DNA of 64,000 bases from Protopterus annectens (taxonomy: Eukaryota; Chordata; Ceratodontiformes; Protopteridae): the NCBI RefSeq assembly GCF_019279795.1, contig NC_056737.1, positions 1,193,226,015-1,193,290,014 on the forward strand, in the 5' to 3' direction. A program made the translations under genes and the position numbers. The first letter of the stretch is position 1, and each line of letters begins with the position of its first letter. This document shows, piece after piece, positions 23,513 to 33,672 of the stretch. The notes under the pieces are model-generated. The model did no database searches. It saw only the letters and a list, made by a program, of their open reading frames with translations, and was not told the origin of the DNA.

Positions 23513-24607
23513 TGTCTTGATTTGCGCTGGAAATAAATATACCTCAGGGATGAGCAAACAAGTCAATGTACTTGAGCTTATCCACATTCAAATCACCACA
23601 GGCAAAATCTAATATTACTTCCTTACAGGCTAAACGTCCTCCTCTGAGACACAGAAAACCCATGCCATACAGACACCAAACATACAGGCACAGAGATTTC
23701 TGGAATTTGTGGGCACAAATTTGCAATATACCAACCAGGGGTGCAACCATACTGGATCTTGTCCTCTCTAATATGGGAGAGAGCTGCACACCCCCCTAGA
23801 TTAATGTCTTCCCTGTTAAGCTCACATCACAAAATAGTCTCCTTTGTAGAAAAATAAAGCCTGGAACCCCAGCTAATTCTGGAATATTCAGGAGCTACTC
23901 TAGGCCTAACTTCCTACTATTAATTGATAGCTTGGCAAAATTTCAAGCCCTATAAACCCTGAGAACACTGTTGCCTATTCAAAACTGTACACATAAACCC
24001 TATTCAAGCTTAATAGCTGCATATAGGCATGCGTACCCACAAGAAAGACGTACAGAACTAACTCAAAAAACAAGCCACTGTGACACAAGCACAACATCAA
24101 TAGCCTGTAAAACAGGAGAAACAAAATCATGGCAAAATTTAAGAGGTGCAGCATCCGGCAGAATAAAAGGGCTCTCGTGAAACTAAGCAAACAACTGAGA
24201 GGACAAAGAAGATCTGCCAAAGCCAAATTGCATGTACATTTGGCCTCCCAGGCCAAGGACAACCACAAAGCATTCTTTAGCTATGTCCACAACCTCAAAA
24301 GCAATACACAATTGTGTTCCAAGCTCATTGTTAATGGAAACATCTATACTGAACCAGACGATATAGCAAACCTACTGGCCAACAAATTCAGCTCCAACTT
24401 TACACTTCTCCCCAGTAACGTTCCCTCAGGAACTACCAGCAAATATAACTCCTTCTGCTATCATCAGGGAACATGTTCTTAATGCTCTTTCTAAGTCCAA
24501 GAACACTGCATCAGTGGGTCCAGACAGCATCTCAGGATGCCTTCTAAATAGCATAAAACATGACTTATCAGGCCCTCTGGAATTGCTATTTAACTGTAGC
24601 CTCCAAA

Positions 24608-24628
24608 CAGGCTCTGTACCTCATGAAT
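24608..24628 (+). repeat. Target-site duplication, left copy
   Basis: 21 bases (caggctctg...catgaat) matching 24973-24993 with one mismatch (c/t at the sixth to seventh base). Both copies encode the 'GFVP/SVPHE' stretch of the CR1 RT. Confidence 0.9.
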
Positions 24629-24972
24629 CTTCTTCTTTTGGCTTTCCCCAGTAAGGGGTCGCCACAGCGGATCATCTGTCCACTCAAGATTGACACTGGA
24701 GTTTTACAGTGTTGAGTTTCCAGCCTGGCACCCAACCTTCCACAGAAGGCACACACATGCACGCACTCACACCTAGGACCAATTTAGAGTCTCCAATCCA
24801 CCTACAGCATGTCTTTGGGATGTGGGAGGAAACCGGAGCATCCAGAGGAAACCCACGTGACCACAGGGCGGACATGCAGACTCTGCACAGAAGGCGCTCC
24901 AGCTGAGGATCGAACTGGAGAACCTCTTGCTGTGAGGTGACAACACTAACCGCTGCACCATCGTGGCTGCCC
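24629..24972 (-). mobile_element. tRNA-headed SINE (DANA-like), full length, minus strand
   Basis: About 344 bp, same family as 12543-12892. On the minus strand the head begins near 24970 ('gcagccacgatggtgcagcg') with B box 'gttcgatcct' near 24910, and the tail ends with (AAGAAG) near 24630. It splits the CR1 RT between 'LQTGSVPHE' and '(Q)GFVPHEWRTKIVTPPHKH', which is duplicated by the target-site repeat. Confidence 0.92.
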
Positions 24973-24993
24973 CAGGCTTTGTACCTCATGAAT
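24973..24993 (+). repeat. Target-site duplication, right copy
   Basis: Right-hand counterpart of 24608-24628, followed by the resumed CR1 frame. Confidence 0.9.
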
Positions 24994-26509
24994 GGAGAAC
25001 AAAAATAGTCACCCCTCCACACAAACATGGGGCATCTACAGACCCTTCAAACTACAGACCCATAAGTCTCACTAGTCTCATATGCAAAGCCATGGAAAGA
25101 ATTATCATGGAAATGATCAATAATGATATAGTAGACCTCCAGACACTGGACACAACCCAATTTGGTTTCATCAAGGGCATGTCATGCCAATTCAGCCTGG
25201 TAGACTTCTTTGAGAAGGTCATCAAAGCAATGGATGAGGGCAAAATTGTTCACACTGCCTACCTTGATCTGGCCAAGGAATTTGACACAATACCCCACTT
25301 GGGCATTGTTGACAAACTTAAAAGGTTTGGTAGAAACCCTTATATCACCCAGTGGATCACCAGGTGGCTCACAGACAGGATCCAGGTAGTTGCAATTAGG
25401 GAGTCTTCCTCTACAAAGAGGACAGTCACAAGCGGAGTCCCTTGCGGATCTGTCCTGAGAATTCTCCTTTTTGTTATTTACTTTTCTGAAGTCAAGACCA
25501 TTGTCAATGACCTCTGGCTGACTAACTTTGCATCTTTGCATATGATTGCAAATTAGGAGCTGTCACTGACTCAGCCAGTGATACAGATGTTCTCTGGGAA
25601 GAGCTGACACAGACAAATAACTGGTTTTAGAGCCATTGACTGCAAATAAATGCCAAGAAATGCATGATAGTATCCTTTGGGAAGCCACCCATCCCTGGTA
25701 ACTATCATACTGATAACACAGCCCTCAGGGTCATGCCGGTAGTCAGGGAGACAGCAATCTAGCCTTTGACCATCACGTGGAAATCATGCTATGTTGTGCA
25801 ACTTATAAACAATGATATGGCAGCTAGATCCAAGGAAGTCATTGTTCAACTATATTTAGCATTCTTCAAACCTATCATTGAGTACAATGTCCCCTTTGGT
25901 GTGTATCTAAACAAGCATATCTAACAATTGGATCATCCACAGAGGTTCCTCAGTGAAAGAATACAGGGCTTAAGTAACATGTCCTCAGCAGATCACCTGA
26001 AGGCCCTATCACTGTATTCTGTCTCCTACAGGTTGTTGGCAGAAGATCTACGCCTGGCATACAAGGAATTGTCAGCACTCTGATGGACCTCCTGCATATC
26101 TGCAAAACAAACAGCACCAGAATTACCCATTCAAAAGACATAAACCTTGCCTGTGATATAATTAGGACCTGCTGGAAAGACAAGTATATATCCCAGAGAC
26201 TATCCCTTCTCTGGAACAGGCTCTCCATCCATGTGAAGCAAAGTTCCTCCCTAACCCAATTCAAGTGTAACTTGAATAACTGGATGGGGAACAGGAAATT
26301 CATCCCTGGTTTGGCACCTGTGTCTCTAATGGACACAAGCAGCCCATAAAACGGTTCATCTCCTAGTCCCCTGCTTGTAAATGTTTCATCTCCCAAGCCC
26401 CTGCTTGCACTTATCAAGGGTACCAGAGCTTGTCAGAGATTTGGGATGCATGTCTAGGCTTAAAAAGGCCTTCACGGCCGTTAGCCTAGTAAACACCTAT
26501 GAACCATAT

Positions 26510-27330
26510 GACTTTCTTTTGTTACCCTTTTTTTCTATTGCCACAAATGAGTTTTTTCTAAATGACTATAAACTTTGACAACTTCAAGTCCATTATATAG
26601 TTTGTACATTGTTGGAAGGCAAGTTACTGGTCTATAGTTTTTAAGTTTTTAAGATGACTTTGCTGGTTAACTCTTTAGGACGAGTATCACGGTGGTGGTG
26701 CTGCGATAGCATTGTCGCCTCACAGTTAGACGTTGCCCGTTCGATTCTCAGTAAGAGTGTCTTCTCTGTGGCGACATGCATGAATGGGCGGTGGTGGTGC
26801 TGCGGTAGCGTTGTCGCCTCACAGTTAGATGTTGCCCGTTCGATTCTCAGTAAGAGCGTCTTCTGTGTGGCGACATGCGTGAATGGGCGTTCCTTCGTTG
26901 AAGGTTGTGGGTTAGGCCCGGCAAGCCAGCACGTAAAAATCTACTGCCAATCATTAGCGGACCGGAGTTCCGCTGTGGTGACCACTAACCGGGAAAAGCC
27001 GAAAGACACAACAACATCATTTTCCTGTTGTTAACCAGATTTGTGTCCATTCAGGATATGCATTAAGTAATACATACTTGGGGCTAAATATTTGTGCAAA
27101 GATGCTAATACTTTTAGCCAAAAGTTAATACTGCATCTGGGCCAGAGGTTTTCCAGTTAGGAGCTTTTCTTATTTTTTGTCAGTACCTCTGGCTATTCTT
27201 ACCCATTTTATATCCTCTACATTAGAACTCCTTAATGTTTTTTACTTTTTCTATCCATGCAGCATCTTTATTATGTTCCACAGAGTTTTCATAAATATAA
27301 ATGCAATATGTGGTACATAAAGGAACCTGT
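26510..27330 (-). pseudogene. R4/Dong-like LINE RT fragment, SINE-interrupted
   Basis: On the minus strand, from about 27300 downward, the degraded frame reads 'ENSVEHNKDAAWIEKVKN' then 'KIRKAPNWKTSGPDAV' (near 27175-27120), matching the '(P)VEHN..A.W......LRK.PNWK.PGPDGV' block that starts the RT of restriction-like-endonuclease LINEs. After the SINE (26691-27012) it continues 'LKNYRPVTCLPTMYKLYNGL' near 26650-26590 and 'SHLEKTHLW' near 26555, matching 'NYRPITCL.TIYK......HLE...LL'. Same general family as 430-2545, but this copy covers the upstream RT half. Frameshifts throughout. Confidence 0.6.
26691..27012 (+). mobile_element. tRNA-headed SINE with a duplicated head
   Basis: The pol III head ('ggtggtggtgctgcgatagc', B box 'gttcgattct') occurs twice, at 26691 and 26790, 99 bp apart, with few differences. 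The second copy continues into the body ('gttccttcgttgaaggttgt' 26889-26908) and the DANA-like end 'gtggtgaccactaaccggga' (26975-26994) and 'aaagccgaaagacacaacaac'-type tail. The result is a head dimer on one tail. Clear target duplications are not seen. Confidence 0.75.
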
Positions 27331-28700
27331 GTAGCAATCATCCCCTAATATTGGTCACCAGGGAGTGTGATGCTTGGGTTTGTTGCCCTCTGGACTGTGA
27401 CTGCATTCAACCATGCTGGGAACCTACCTATCTCCATTCTTGTTTTCCCTTTTTTGTGTGTGACATGAAGCATTTGTTGCTCAGTGAACAGTCCTACCCA
27501 TCACCACTTATCCACCATCTGTATGTCTGCATTCATCTGCTGTCCTACTCGTACTTGGTGAACCTACTGCTAGTGTCTGTTTATATTTGTATTTTGCCTT
27601 TATCCCTTTGCCCTCACTGCCTGCCCTTCTCTCAGTATCCTGCTAATTCATTTCTTCATTACCTTCCTCTCCTACATCTTTTATATGTATGGAAAAGAGG
27701 TCTTTCCCAACAAAACCAGTTATCTTTAGTTCCCCTGACTTTTATGCCTTATGGTTACACTTGTGTGTTTCCTTCTGCTTGCTGTTTTCCCCTTTCCTAG
27801 CTTCATACCTTCCCCATTTATATGACTAGTACAGTTGGTAGTAAGCTATGCAGACCTACAGTGGTCAGTAAGCTATGCAGACCTACAGTGGTCAGTTAAG
27901 CTATGCAGACCTACAGTGGTCAGTAAGCTATGCAGACCTACAGGAGTCTAGCTGACTGTCTGTGCTGCCCTTCTTGTGCCAGATAAGTGTGAGATGCAAC
28001 TGACTAGTTCTGTATTGTGCCAGGCAGCACACACTAACTTGGTTGCTTTAGCTTGCCTTCACTGTGATTTCCATCTCACTAGATATGCACCCTACTCCAG
28101 TTTTCTTCCAGACATAAAACAGTCTAATAATGTTTCTTCCATTAGCACTTTACCTCTTTTCATTATGAGGTCCTTTGCTTAGACTGACAGTAGTACTCAA
28201 TGGTTAATACATGCGTAATTAGCAATGTGGCTTGTCACACAATGCACCCTCGAGAAATGGCACTGCACAGACACATGGTGCTTGCCTATAAATCCTACCC
28301 TTAGTGTTTCCTGTCTAAATTAATCTAACAAAAGACTTCTCAAATATATCACTATAGTCATAATCAACCACCTGGCACATATTAGAGACCCTCACTAGAA
28401 AGTGTGCCGGCTAAAACAAAGTGCCAAACACTGATCTGGCATTACCTCCACCCTGTCAAACTACATTACAAACATGGTACCAGCTACTGAAAACCTTCAA
28501 TTTCAGTAAATCCTTCCAATGAGTACTTAACTGGTATAAGACTGCAACTTCCTCCAAGAAACCCCAGTGACTTGAATTACCCCATCACCCAAGGGAAAGC
28601 TGTCTCTAGAAGAAACTACAGGCATGGAAAAAGATAATTGTCAATGGGACCCATTGCATACTCTCTGCCTATGATCCTATAAGAATTCATGACTCCAGAG
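27331..28700. other. Non-coding stretch with one short tandem repeat
   Basis: The 149-codon open frame at 27351-27800 has pyrimidine-rich, low-complexity composition and no recognisable domain, so I do not call it a gene. Apart from the 27-bp repeat at 27841-27943, nothing is recognised. Confidence 0.4.
27841..27943 (+). repeat. 27-bp tandem repeat, four copies
   Basis: Unit 'gtaagctatgcagacctaca' plus 'gtggtca', starting at 27841, 27868, 27895 and 27923 (one copy has an extra t). Nearly identical copies, so recent. Confidence 0.95.
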
Positions 28701-29510
28701 ATTGCTATTCATGACAGAGGATCCTCTGTTAGATATGTGCTATGCACCATTAAATGCAACTGAGCTAACTATATTGATTAACAAGTCATGTGGTGTGTGT
28801 TCCAGAGAATTCAGGAAGAAACATCTGATAAAACGGAAGAAATATATCTGCAGATGTGAAAAATATATTTGCATTCAAGGGAAAATTTATTCCTGGAACT
28901 ACAAAAAAATTGCAGTATAAATACAGCACCCCTAGAATTTCTTTTGCTGGAAGGAAACCTGACCTGATTGAAAACTAAAACCTTTTGATATCCAGAAATT
29001 GGATGCATTCTTCACTGTAAATATTTTAGCTAAAAAGCCTGACAAGATTCAATGAGCAGCATTTCTGCACCTTGATATGATAAAGCCATAAATGTATTTA
29101 CCTCTTTGTTTTCTTGCCAAGGAGAGACATAAAATACCTGTTTATAAAGAAACATTCAAAAGCCATTGCAAATTCATAAAGAATTTGACATTTATGTTTA
29201 TTTGCTCTTTAAAAAGAAGCTAAGATCCTACATGCTATGGATATGTATGTAAGTGGTTTCACAACAGAGCTAAGTACTGCTGCATAAATTTTCCTGATAA
29301 AAAAAGAATAATGTGTGGCATAAGAAATGATGGAATGAGGGGCAAATGTGGTTTTAAGAGAAACAGACATGCTCTTATCAAGAGCTGTAGATGCACACAG
29401 AGCAAGTAGAATTATTAGTGCACAGTTAAAAGAATTAAATGATGAAAAGGGATGTGAAAAGTAATGTATGACTCAAATAGTAAGGCAAACATAAGAGATA
29501 AAGGCAAGAT

Positions 29511-29825
29511 GTGTTGTGCAACTATTTATATGAAAAAGAAGCAAGTGAGGATCACAACATGTTAATGAAGGTTTGCAGCAGGTGTGGTTATCAGCATGAG
29601 AAAAAGCACAGTCCAGCCTTTAATCAATACTGCAAAATGTGTGTGCTAGACAATGACATTTTGTCAGAATATGTAGATTGGAAAACAGACTTGATGCTGT
29701 AAAACTAGAAAAAGCAGCAAGGCAGCAGTACATGATAGATTTAAAAAATACAGAGAAATAATAGGCAGAATGTGGTATTTAAACTTGATGTAGGGGCAGA
29801 TATAATATGTCATAAATACTTTTAA
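29511..29825 (+). pseudogene. Ty3/Gypsy gag-protease relic
   Basis: The frame at 29511-29702 contains a zinc-knuckle-like block 'CSRCGYQHEKKHSPAFNQYC' then 'KMC' (about 29571-29640), resembling the 'C..CG..H....CPA....C..C' knuckle in gag of fish Gypsy elements. About 130 bp further, 'VVFKLDVGADII' (near 29773-29808) matches the aspartic-protease motif 'F.IDTGA.(V/I)', with the catalytic T-G changed to V-G. A few stops lie between. No LTR or RT was recognised nearby; the region 28700-29510 upstream may be the rest of gag but shows no motif. Confidence 0.5.
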
Positions 29826-30967
29826 AGTGGGTATAAGGCCAAGATGGCAGACTGATAGTAACTCAGTGATGGATGTCTTCAGAGGAAAATAATTTTACAT
29901 GACTTTACCTTAATAAGGGTAAAAATAAACTTCTGCTACCTTAAAATACTCATTAAGATATGTTTTACTTTTCCTATTAAAATCTTCATCTAAATTTTTT
30001 ATCTTCTAGCCAGATGAGTCACTCCAATGCATCTGCACAGGATAGTACTCTGAAAAAAAAATGCAGTCTTTGGTGGGAAATATCCAATAAATACTCTAAA
30101 AATGGGCAAACATGAGTGCAAAATTGACTATTAAAAAGATTGTAGTAATCAACTTAGCCTTCTTAAATAAATTATAGAGCATTTTGGCAGCTAGCGTAGA
30201 GGGTTATGACGGTGAGTTGTACTTGCTGTGGTACAGGATTTGAGTCCCTCTGTTGTCATTTCCCCACTGTGTGACTTTGGGCCAATCTCTTAACCAGATA
30301 TTGCTCCTTGATCACGTCTGGAAAGGGTATCCAGCAGACCTACATGGTTAACAAATGGGTATTATTCATATTATTAGTATCATTATGAAAATTAATGACA
30401 CTGAAGAGACCTTAAATGAATCTGAAGGAAGACTGAATGAGGAAGAAACTCAAACAGAAATTCTCCTTAAAAAAAGACGTGATTAATAGAAAATATCGAT
30501 GATGTAAAAAATAAATAGAAGAGATGACTTAATAATATATGGAGCAACTGAAAACATGCAGGGTGTCAGCATGATAAATTTCCTTACTTCATGGGTTCCA
30601 AAAAAAATTACACTTACTAGAGACATTAGCTCCTGGTATTAAGAGGACACATAGACCCTTATACAAACCTTCGAACAAGAAGGGGCTCCCCCAAAATCTA
30701 TCATTGTTAAACTGATAGCAGATCTTGACAGGGATTTAATTTTGAAGATGGTATGGGCAGTCACCCCCTCTAAAAGTGGATGAAAATATTATTAGATATG
30801 ATAATGATTATCCTAATAAAGTAATAGAGAATGGGATAATGTGTCGATCATTTCTCATGGAATTAAAGTCAGTTTCAACATTTACATATTTTTTGTGTTT
30901 GAATTAAGATTTTCTTAGAGGATGGTCCTGAAATATTCAGCATTCTGGATGAAGCTTTCTTTCACTT

Positions 30968-30970
<3 letters not shown>
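29826..30970 (+). pseudogene. L1-type LINE 5' region and ORF1 fragment
   Basis: Begins near 29826 with 'aaggccaagatggcagac' (29837-29854), a YY1-like 'aagatggc' motif as found at the 5' end of many L1-type LINEs. A possible ORF1 start 'MSHSNASAQDSTLKKK' lies at about 30010. After a SINE insertion, a coiled-coil end ('ESEGRLNEEETQTEILLKK', 30421-30475) is followed by the RRM-type block 'DDLIIYGATENMQGVSMINF' (30523-30582), 'SWVPKKITLTRD' and 'GAPPKSIIVKLIADLDRDLI' (30684-30742), which match the 'NNLR..G.PE......F..W.P' and 'P.P.I.....R..R..IL' blocks of L1 ORF1. Frameshifted and truncated before ORF2. Confidence 0.6.
30178..30385 (+). mobile_element. MIR-like CORE-SINE
   Basis: Contains 'tgtgactttgggccaatctc' then 'ttaacc' (30271-30296), the signature of the MIR/CORE-SINE central domain, preceded by a tRNA-like B box ('ggatttgagtccc' 30237-30249) and followed by an L2-style end ('tacatggttaacaaatgggt' 30341-30360 then 'attattcat'). 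It interrupts the L1 ORF1 region. Old and diverged; boundaries approximate. Confidence 0.65.

Positions 30971-30974
<4 letters not shown>

Positions 30975-31025
<51 letters not shown>
30975..31025. repeat. (CA)n microsatellite
   Basis: About 25 CA dinucleotides, preceded by a TC-rich run, at the end of the L1 ORF1 remnant. Confidence 0.95.
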
Positions 31026-31027
<2 letters not shown>

Positions 31028-31487
31028 AGACACTTACATAGGACAAAATAACAAACAATGCTCTATCATCACCAGAAACTATGGAATGGACTGGAATGAA
31101 CTTTAAAAAAGGCAGACAGATCCACCTGGAAGACTGTTGCTTCTATAGAAATACTGAAAAAGATAAACATATGTATTAAAAAATAAATATGTTTCCCATA
31201 TCCATTTACATTCCTGTATGCACCTTGCACATATTAATTTATTCTACTATGAATGCTGTGAGGGGGAGAAGTTTTAAATGACTGTATTTCTTTTATAATT
31301 TTTTGTTAACAAAAGCATGTGTTTAAATGTCAGATTCATACAATCTAAATGTAATTTAATAAAATACTAGTAGTAATGCTATTTTAAAAACTTCATTAAA
31401 CTTCAATTAAAGTAATCCATTAGTTTGTTGAAAATGAGTTTGAGCTATATTTAACTTGTACATTATGACTTAATTCATCTTAGCATG
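31026..31487. other. AT-rich non-coding spacer
   Basis: No gene seen. The first 120 bp may still be degraded L1 ORF1 C-terminus, but I could not confirm it. Confidence 0.4.
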
Positions 31488-33230
31488 TGCATTCATTAAC
31501 CTGACATGGTGCTGCTGCATTCGTTAACCTGACCTCGTGCTGCTGCGTTTGTTAACCTGACCTGGTGCTGCTGCGTTCGTTAACCTGACCTGGTGCTGCA
31601 TTCATTAACCTGACCTGATGCTGCTGCATTTGTTAACCTGACCTGGTGCTGCTGCATTCATTAACCTGACCTGGTGCTGCATTTATTAACCTGACCTGGT
31701 GCTACCGTGTTCGTTAACCTGACCTGGTGCTGCTACATTCATTAACCTGACCTAGTGCTACTGCGTTTGTTAACCTGACCTAGCGCTGCTGCATTCATTA
31801 ACCTGACCTGGTGCTGCTGTGTTCATTAACCTGACCTGGTGCTGCTGCATTCATTAACCTGACCTGGTGCTGCTGTGTTCATTAACCTGACCTGGTGCTG
31901 CTGCATTCGTTAACCTGGCCTTGTGCTGCTGCATTCATTAACCTGACCTCGTGCTGCTGCATTCGTTAACCTGACCTGGTGCTACTGTGTTCGTTAACCT
32001 GACCTGGTGCTGCTGCATTCGTTAACCTGACCTGGTGCTGCTGCGTTCATTAACCTGACCTGGTGCTGCTGCATTCATTAACCTGACCTGGTGCTGCTGC
32101 ATTTGTTAACCTGACCTGGTGCTGCATTCATTAACCTGACCTGGTGCTGCTGCGTTCGTTAACCTGACCTGGTGCTGCTGCATTCGTTAACCTGACCTGG
32201 TGCTGCTGCGTTCGTTAACCTGACCTGGTGCTGCATTCGTTAACCTGACCTGGTGCTGCTGCGTTTGTTAACCTGACCTGCTGCTGCTGCGTTTGTTAAC
32301 CTGACTTGGTGCTGCATTCGTTAACCTGACCTGGTGCTGCTGCGTTCGTTAACCTGACCTGGTGCTGCTGCATTCGTTAACCTGACCTGGTGCTGCTGCA
32401 TTCATTAACCTGACCTGGTGCTGCTGCATTCGTTAACCTGACCTGGTGCTGCTGCATTCATTAACCTGACCTGGTGCTGCATTCATTAACCTGACCTGGT
32501 GCTGCTGCATTCATTAACCTGACCTGGTGCTGCTGCATTCATTAACCTGACCTGGTGCTGCTGCGTTCGTTAACCTGACCTGGTGCTACTGCATTCATTA
32601 ACCTGACCTGGTGCTGCTGCATTTGTTAACCTGACCTGGTGCTGCTGCATTCGTTAACCTGACCTGGTGCTGCATTCGTTAACCTGACCTGGTGCTGCAT
32701 TCGTTAACCTGACCTGGTGCTGCTGCATTCATTAACCTGACCTGGTGCTGCTGCATTTGTTAACCTGACCTGGTGCTGCTGTGTTCATTAACCTGACCTG
32801 GTGCTACTGCATTTGTTGACCTGACCTGGTGCTGCTACGTTCATTAACCTGACCTGGTGGTGTGTTCATTAACCTGACCTGGTGCTGCTGCGTTCATTAA
32901 CCTGACCTGGTGCTGCTGCATTTGTTAACCTGACCTGGTGCTGCTGCGTTCATTAACCTGACCTGGTGCTGTGTTCATTAACCTGACCTGGTGCTGCTGT
33001 GTTCATTAACCTGACCTGGTGCTGCTGCGTTCATTAACCTGACCTGGTACTGCTGCATTCATTAACCTGATCTGGTACTGCTGCGTTCGTTAACTTGACC
33101 TGATGCTGCTGCGTTCAGTAACCTGACCTGGTGCTGCTGCGTTCGTTAACCTGACCCGGTGCTGCTGCGTTCGTTAACCTGACCAGTTGCTGCTGGGTTC
33201 ATTACCCTGACCTGCTGCTGCTTTCTCTAT
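31488..33230 (+). repeat. 25/28-bp minisatellite with variable CTG count
   Basis: About 62 units of 'ttaacctgacctggtgctgc' plus '(tgc)attcg'. Units differ mainly by one CTG triplet (28 bp with gctgctg, 25 bp with gctg) and by a C/T change in cattYgtt or gYgtt. The array has sharp edges and decays at both ends. No long frame spans it. Confidence 0.95.
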
Positions 33231-33672
33231 TCATACTGGTAATCTGATATAACATTGCATAACACTGTTGATATCCCATCTATGAAATTCTCATGTTAAA
33301 GCGGAAATGAAAAGTGCCAATGTAAACAGCCACTACGATAAACTCTGATAACAAACATATGATAGCTTACAGTAGTTAATGTGACTTCTGTATCTTGTGT
33401 ATTTAATACATCAAAGGTAAGGAAATGAAAATGAATGCAAGGGGCTTTAAGGAGTTGGACTGACGTGAATCTGTCTGTATGAACGTTTAAGGGTGAGGTG
33501 ATATATGGTAAACATTTCTTTCTATCTGGAGCTTTATAAAGAAAAGTAATCAAAAGGTGTCTGCTAACAAAAACAAATGCATTTTCATAGTTTCAGATAT
33601 GCTTGAATAGGCAACTAAGAGGGCCACTTAGGTCAAGCAAAGCTGACTTTGAAGTTAAAAATTGCCTGCGCC
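33231..33672. other. Non-coding spacer
   Basis: No supported gene or repeat. The minus frame 33296-33553 shows no domain. Confidence 0.4.

Larger units (their letters stand above)
21400..26508 (+). pseudogene. CR1 ORF2 with internal minisatellite and nested SINE
   Basis: Endonuclease start 'LKVLLLSYRSPN' (21414) and 'VIENWFKAMESTLTVQGHN' (21499-21556). The frame then runs into 28 or so tandem 71-bp units (21541-23512) and continues after them with the expected next residues (degraded 'GGGVLIC..KYTS' and 'IHIQITTGKI' near 23510-23615), 'ATILDLVLSNMGESCTPP' near 23740-23799, the RT linker 'NHKAFFSYVHNLKSNTQLC' (24262-24318), 'SKNTASVGPDSISGC' (24495-24540), the SINE at 24629-24972, 'NYRPISLTSLICKAMERIIM' (25052-25110), motif A 'TAYLDLAKEFDTIP' (25256-25297), 'GVPCGSVLRILLFVIYFSEV', a deleted catalytic box near 25535, and the C-terminus to 26348. 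CR1 tail 'ttagcctagtaaacacctat' at 26481-26500. Confidence 0.85.

Noticed and set aside
27351..27800. 149-codon open frame with many hydrophobic residues
   Set aside because: Pyrimidine-rich composition gives Leu/Ser/Pro/Phe runs; no domain, no splice signals and no start context. Treated as chance.
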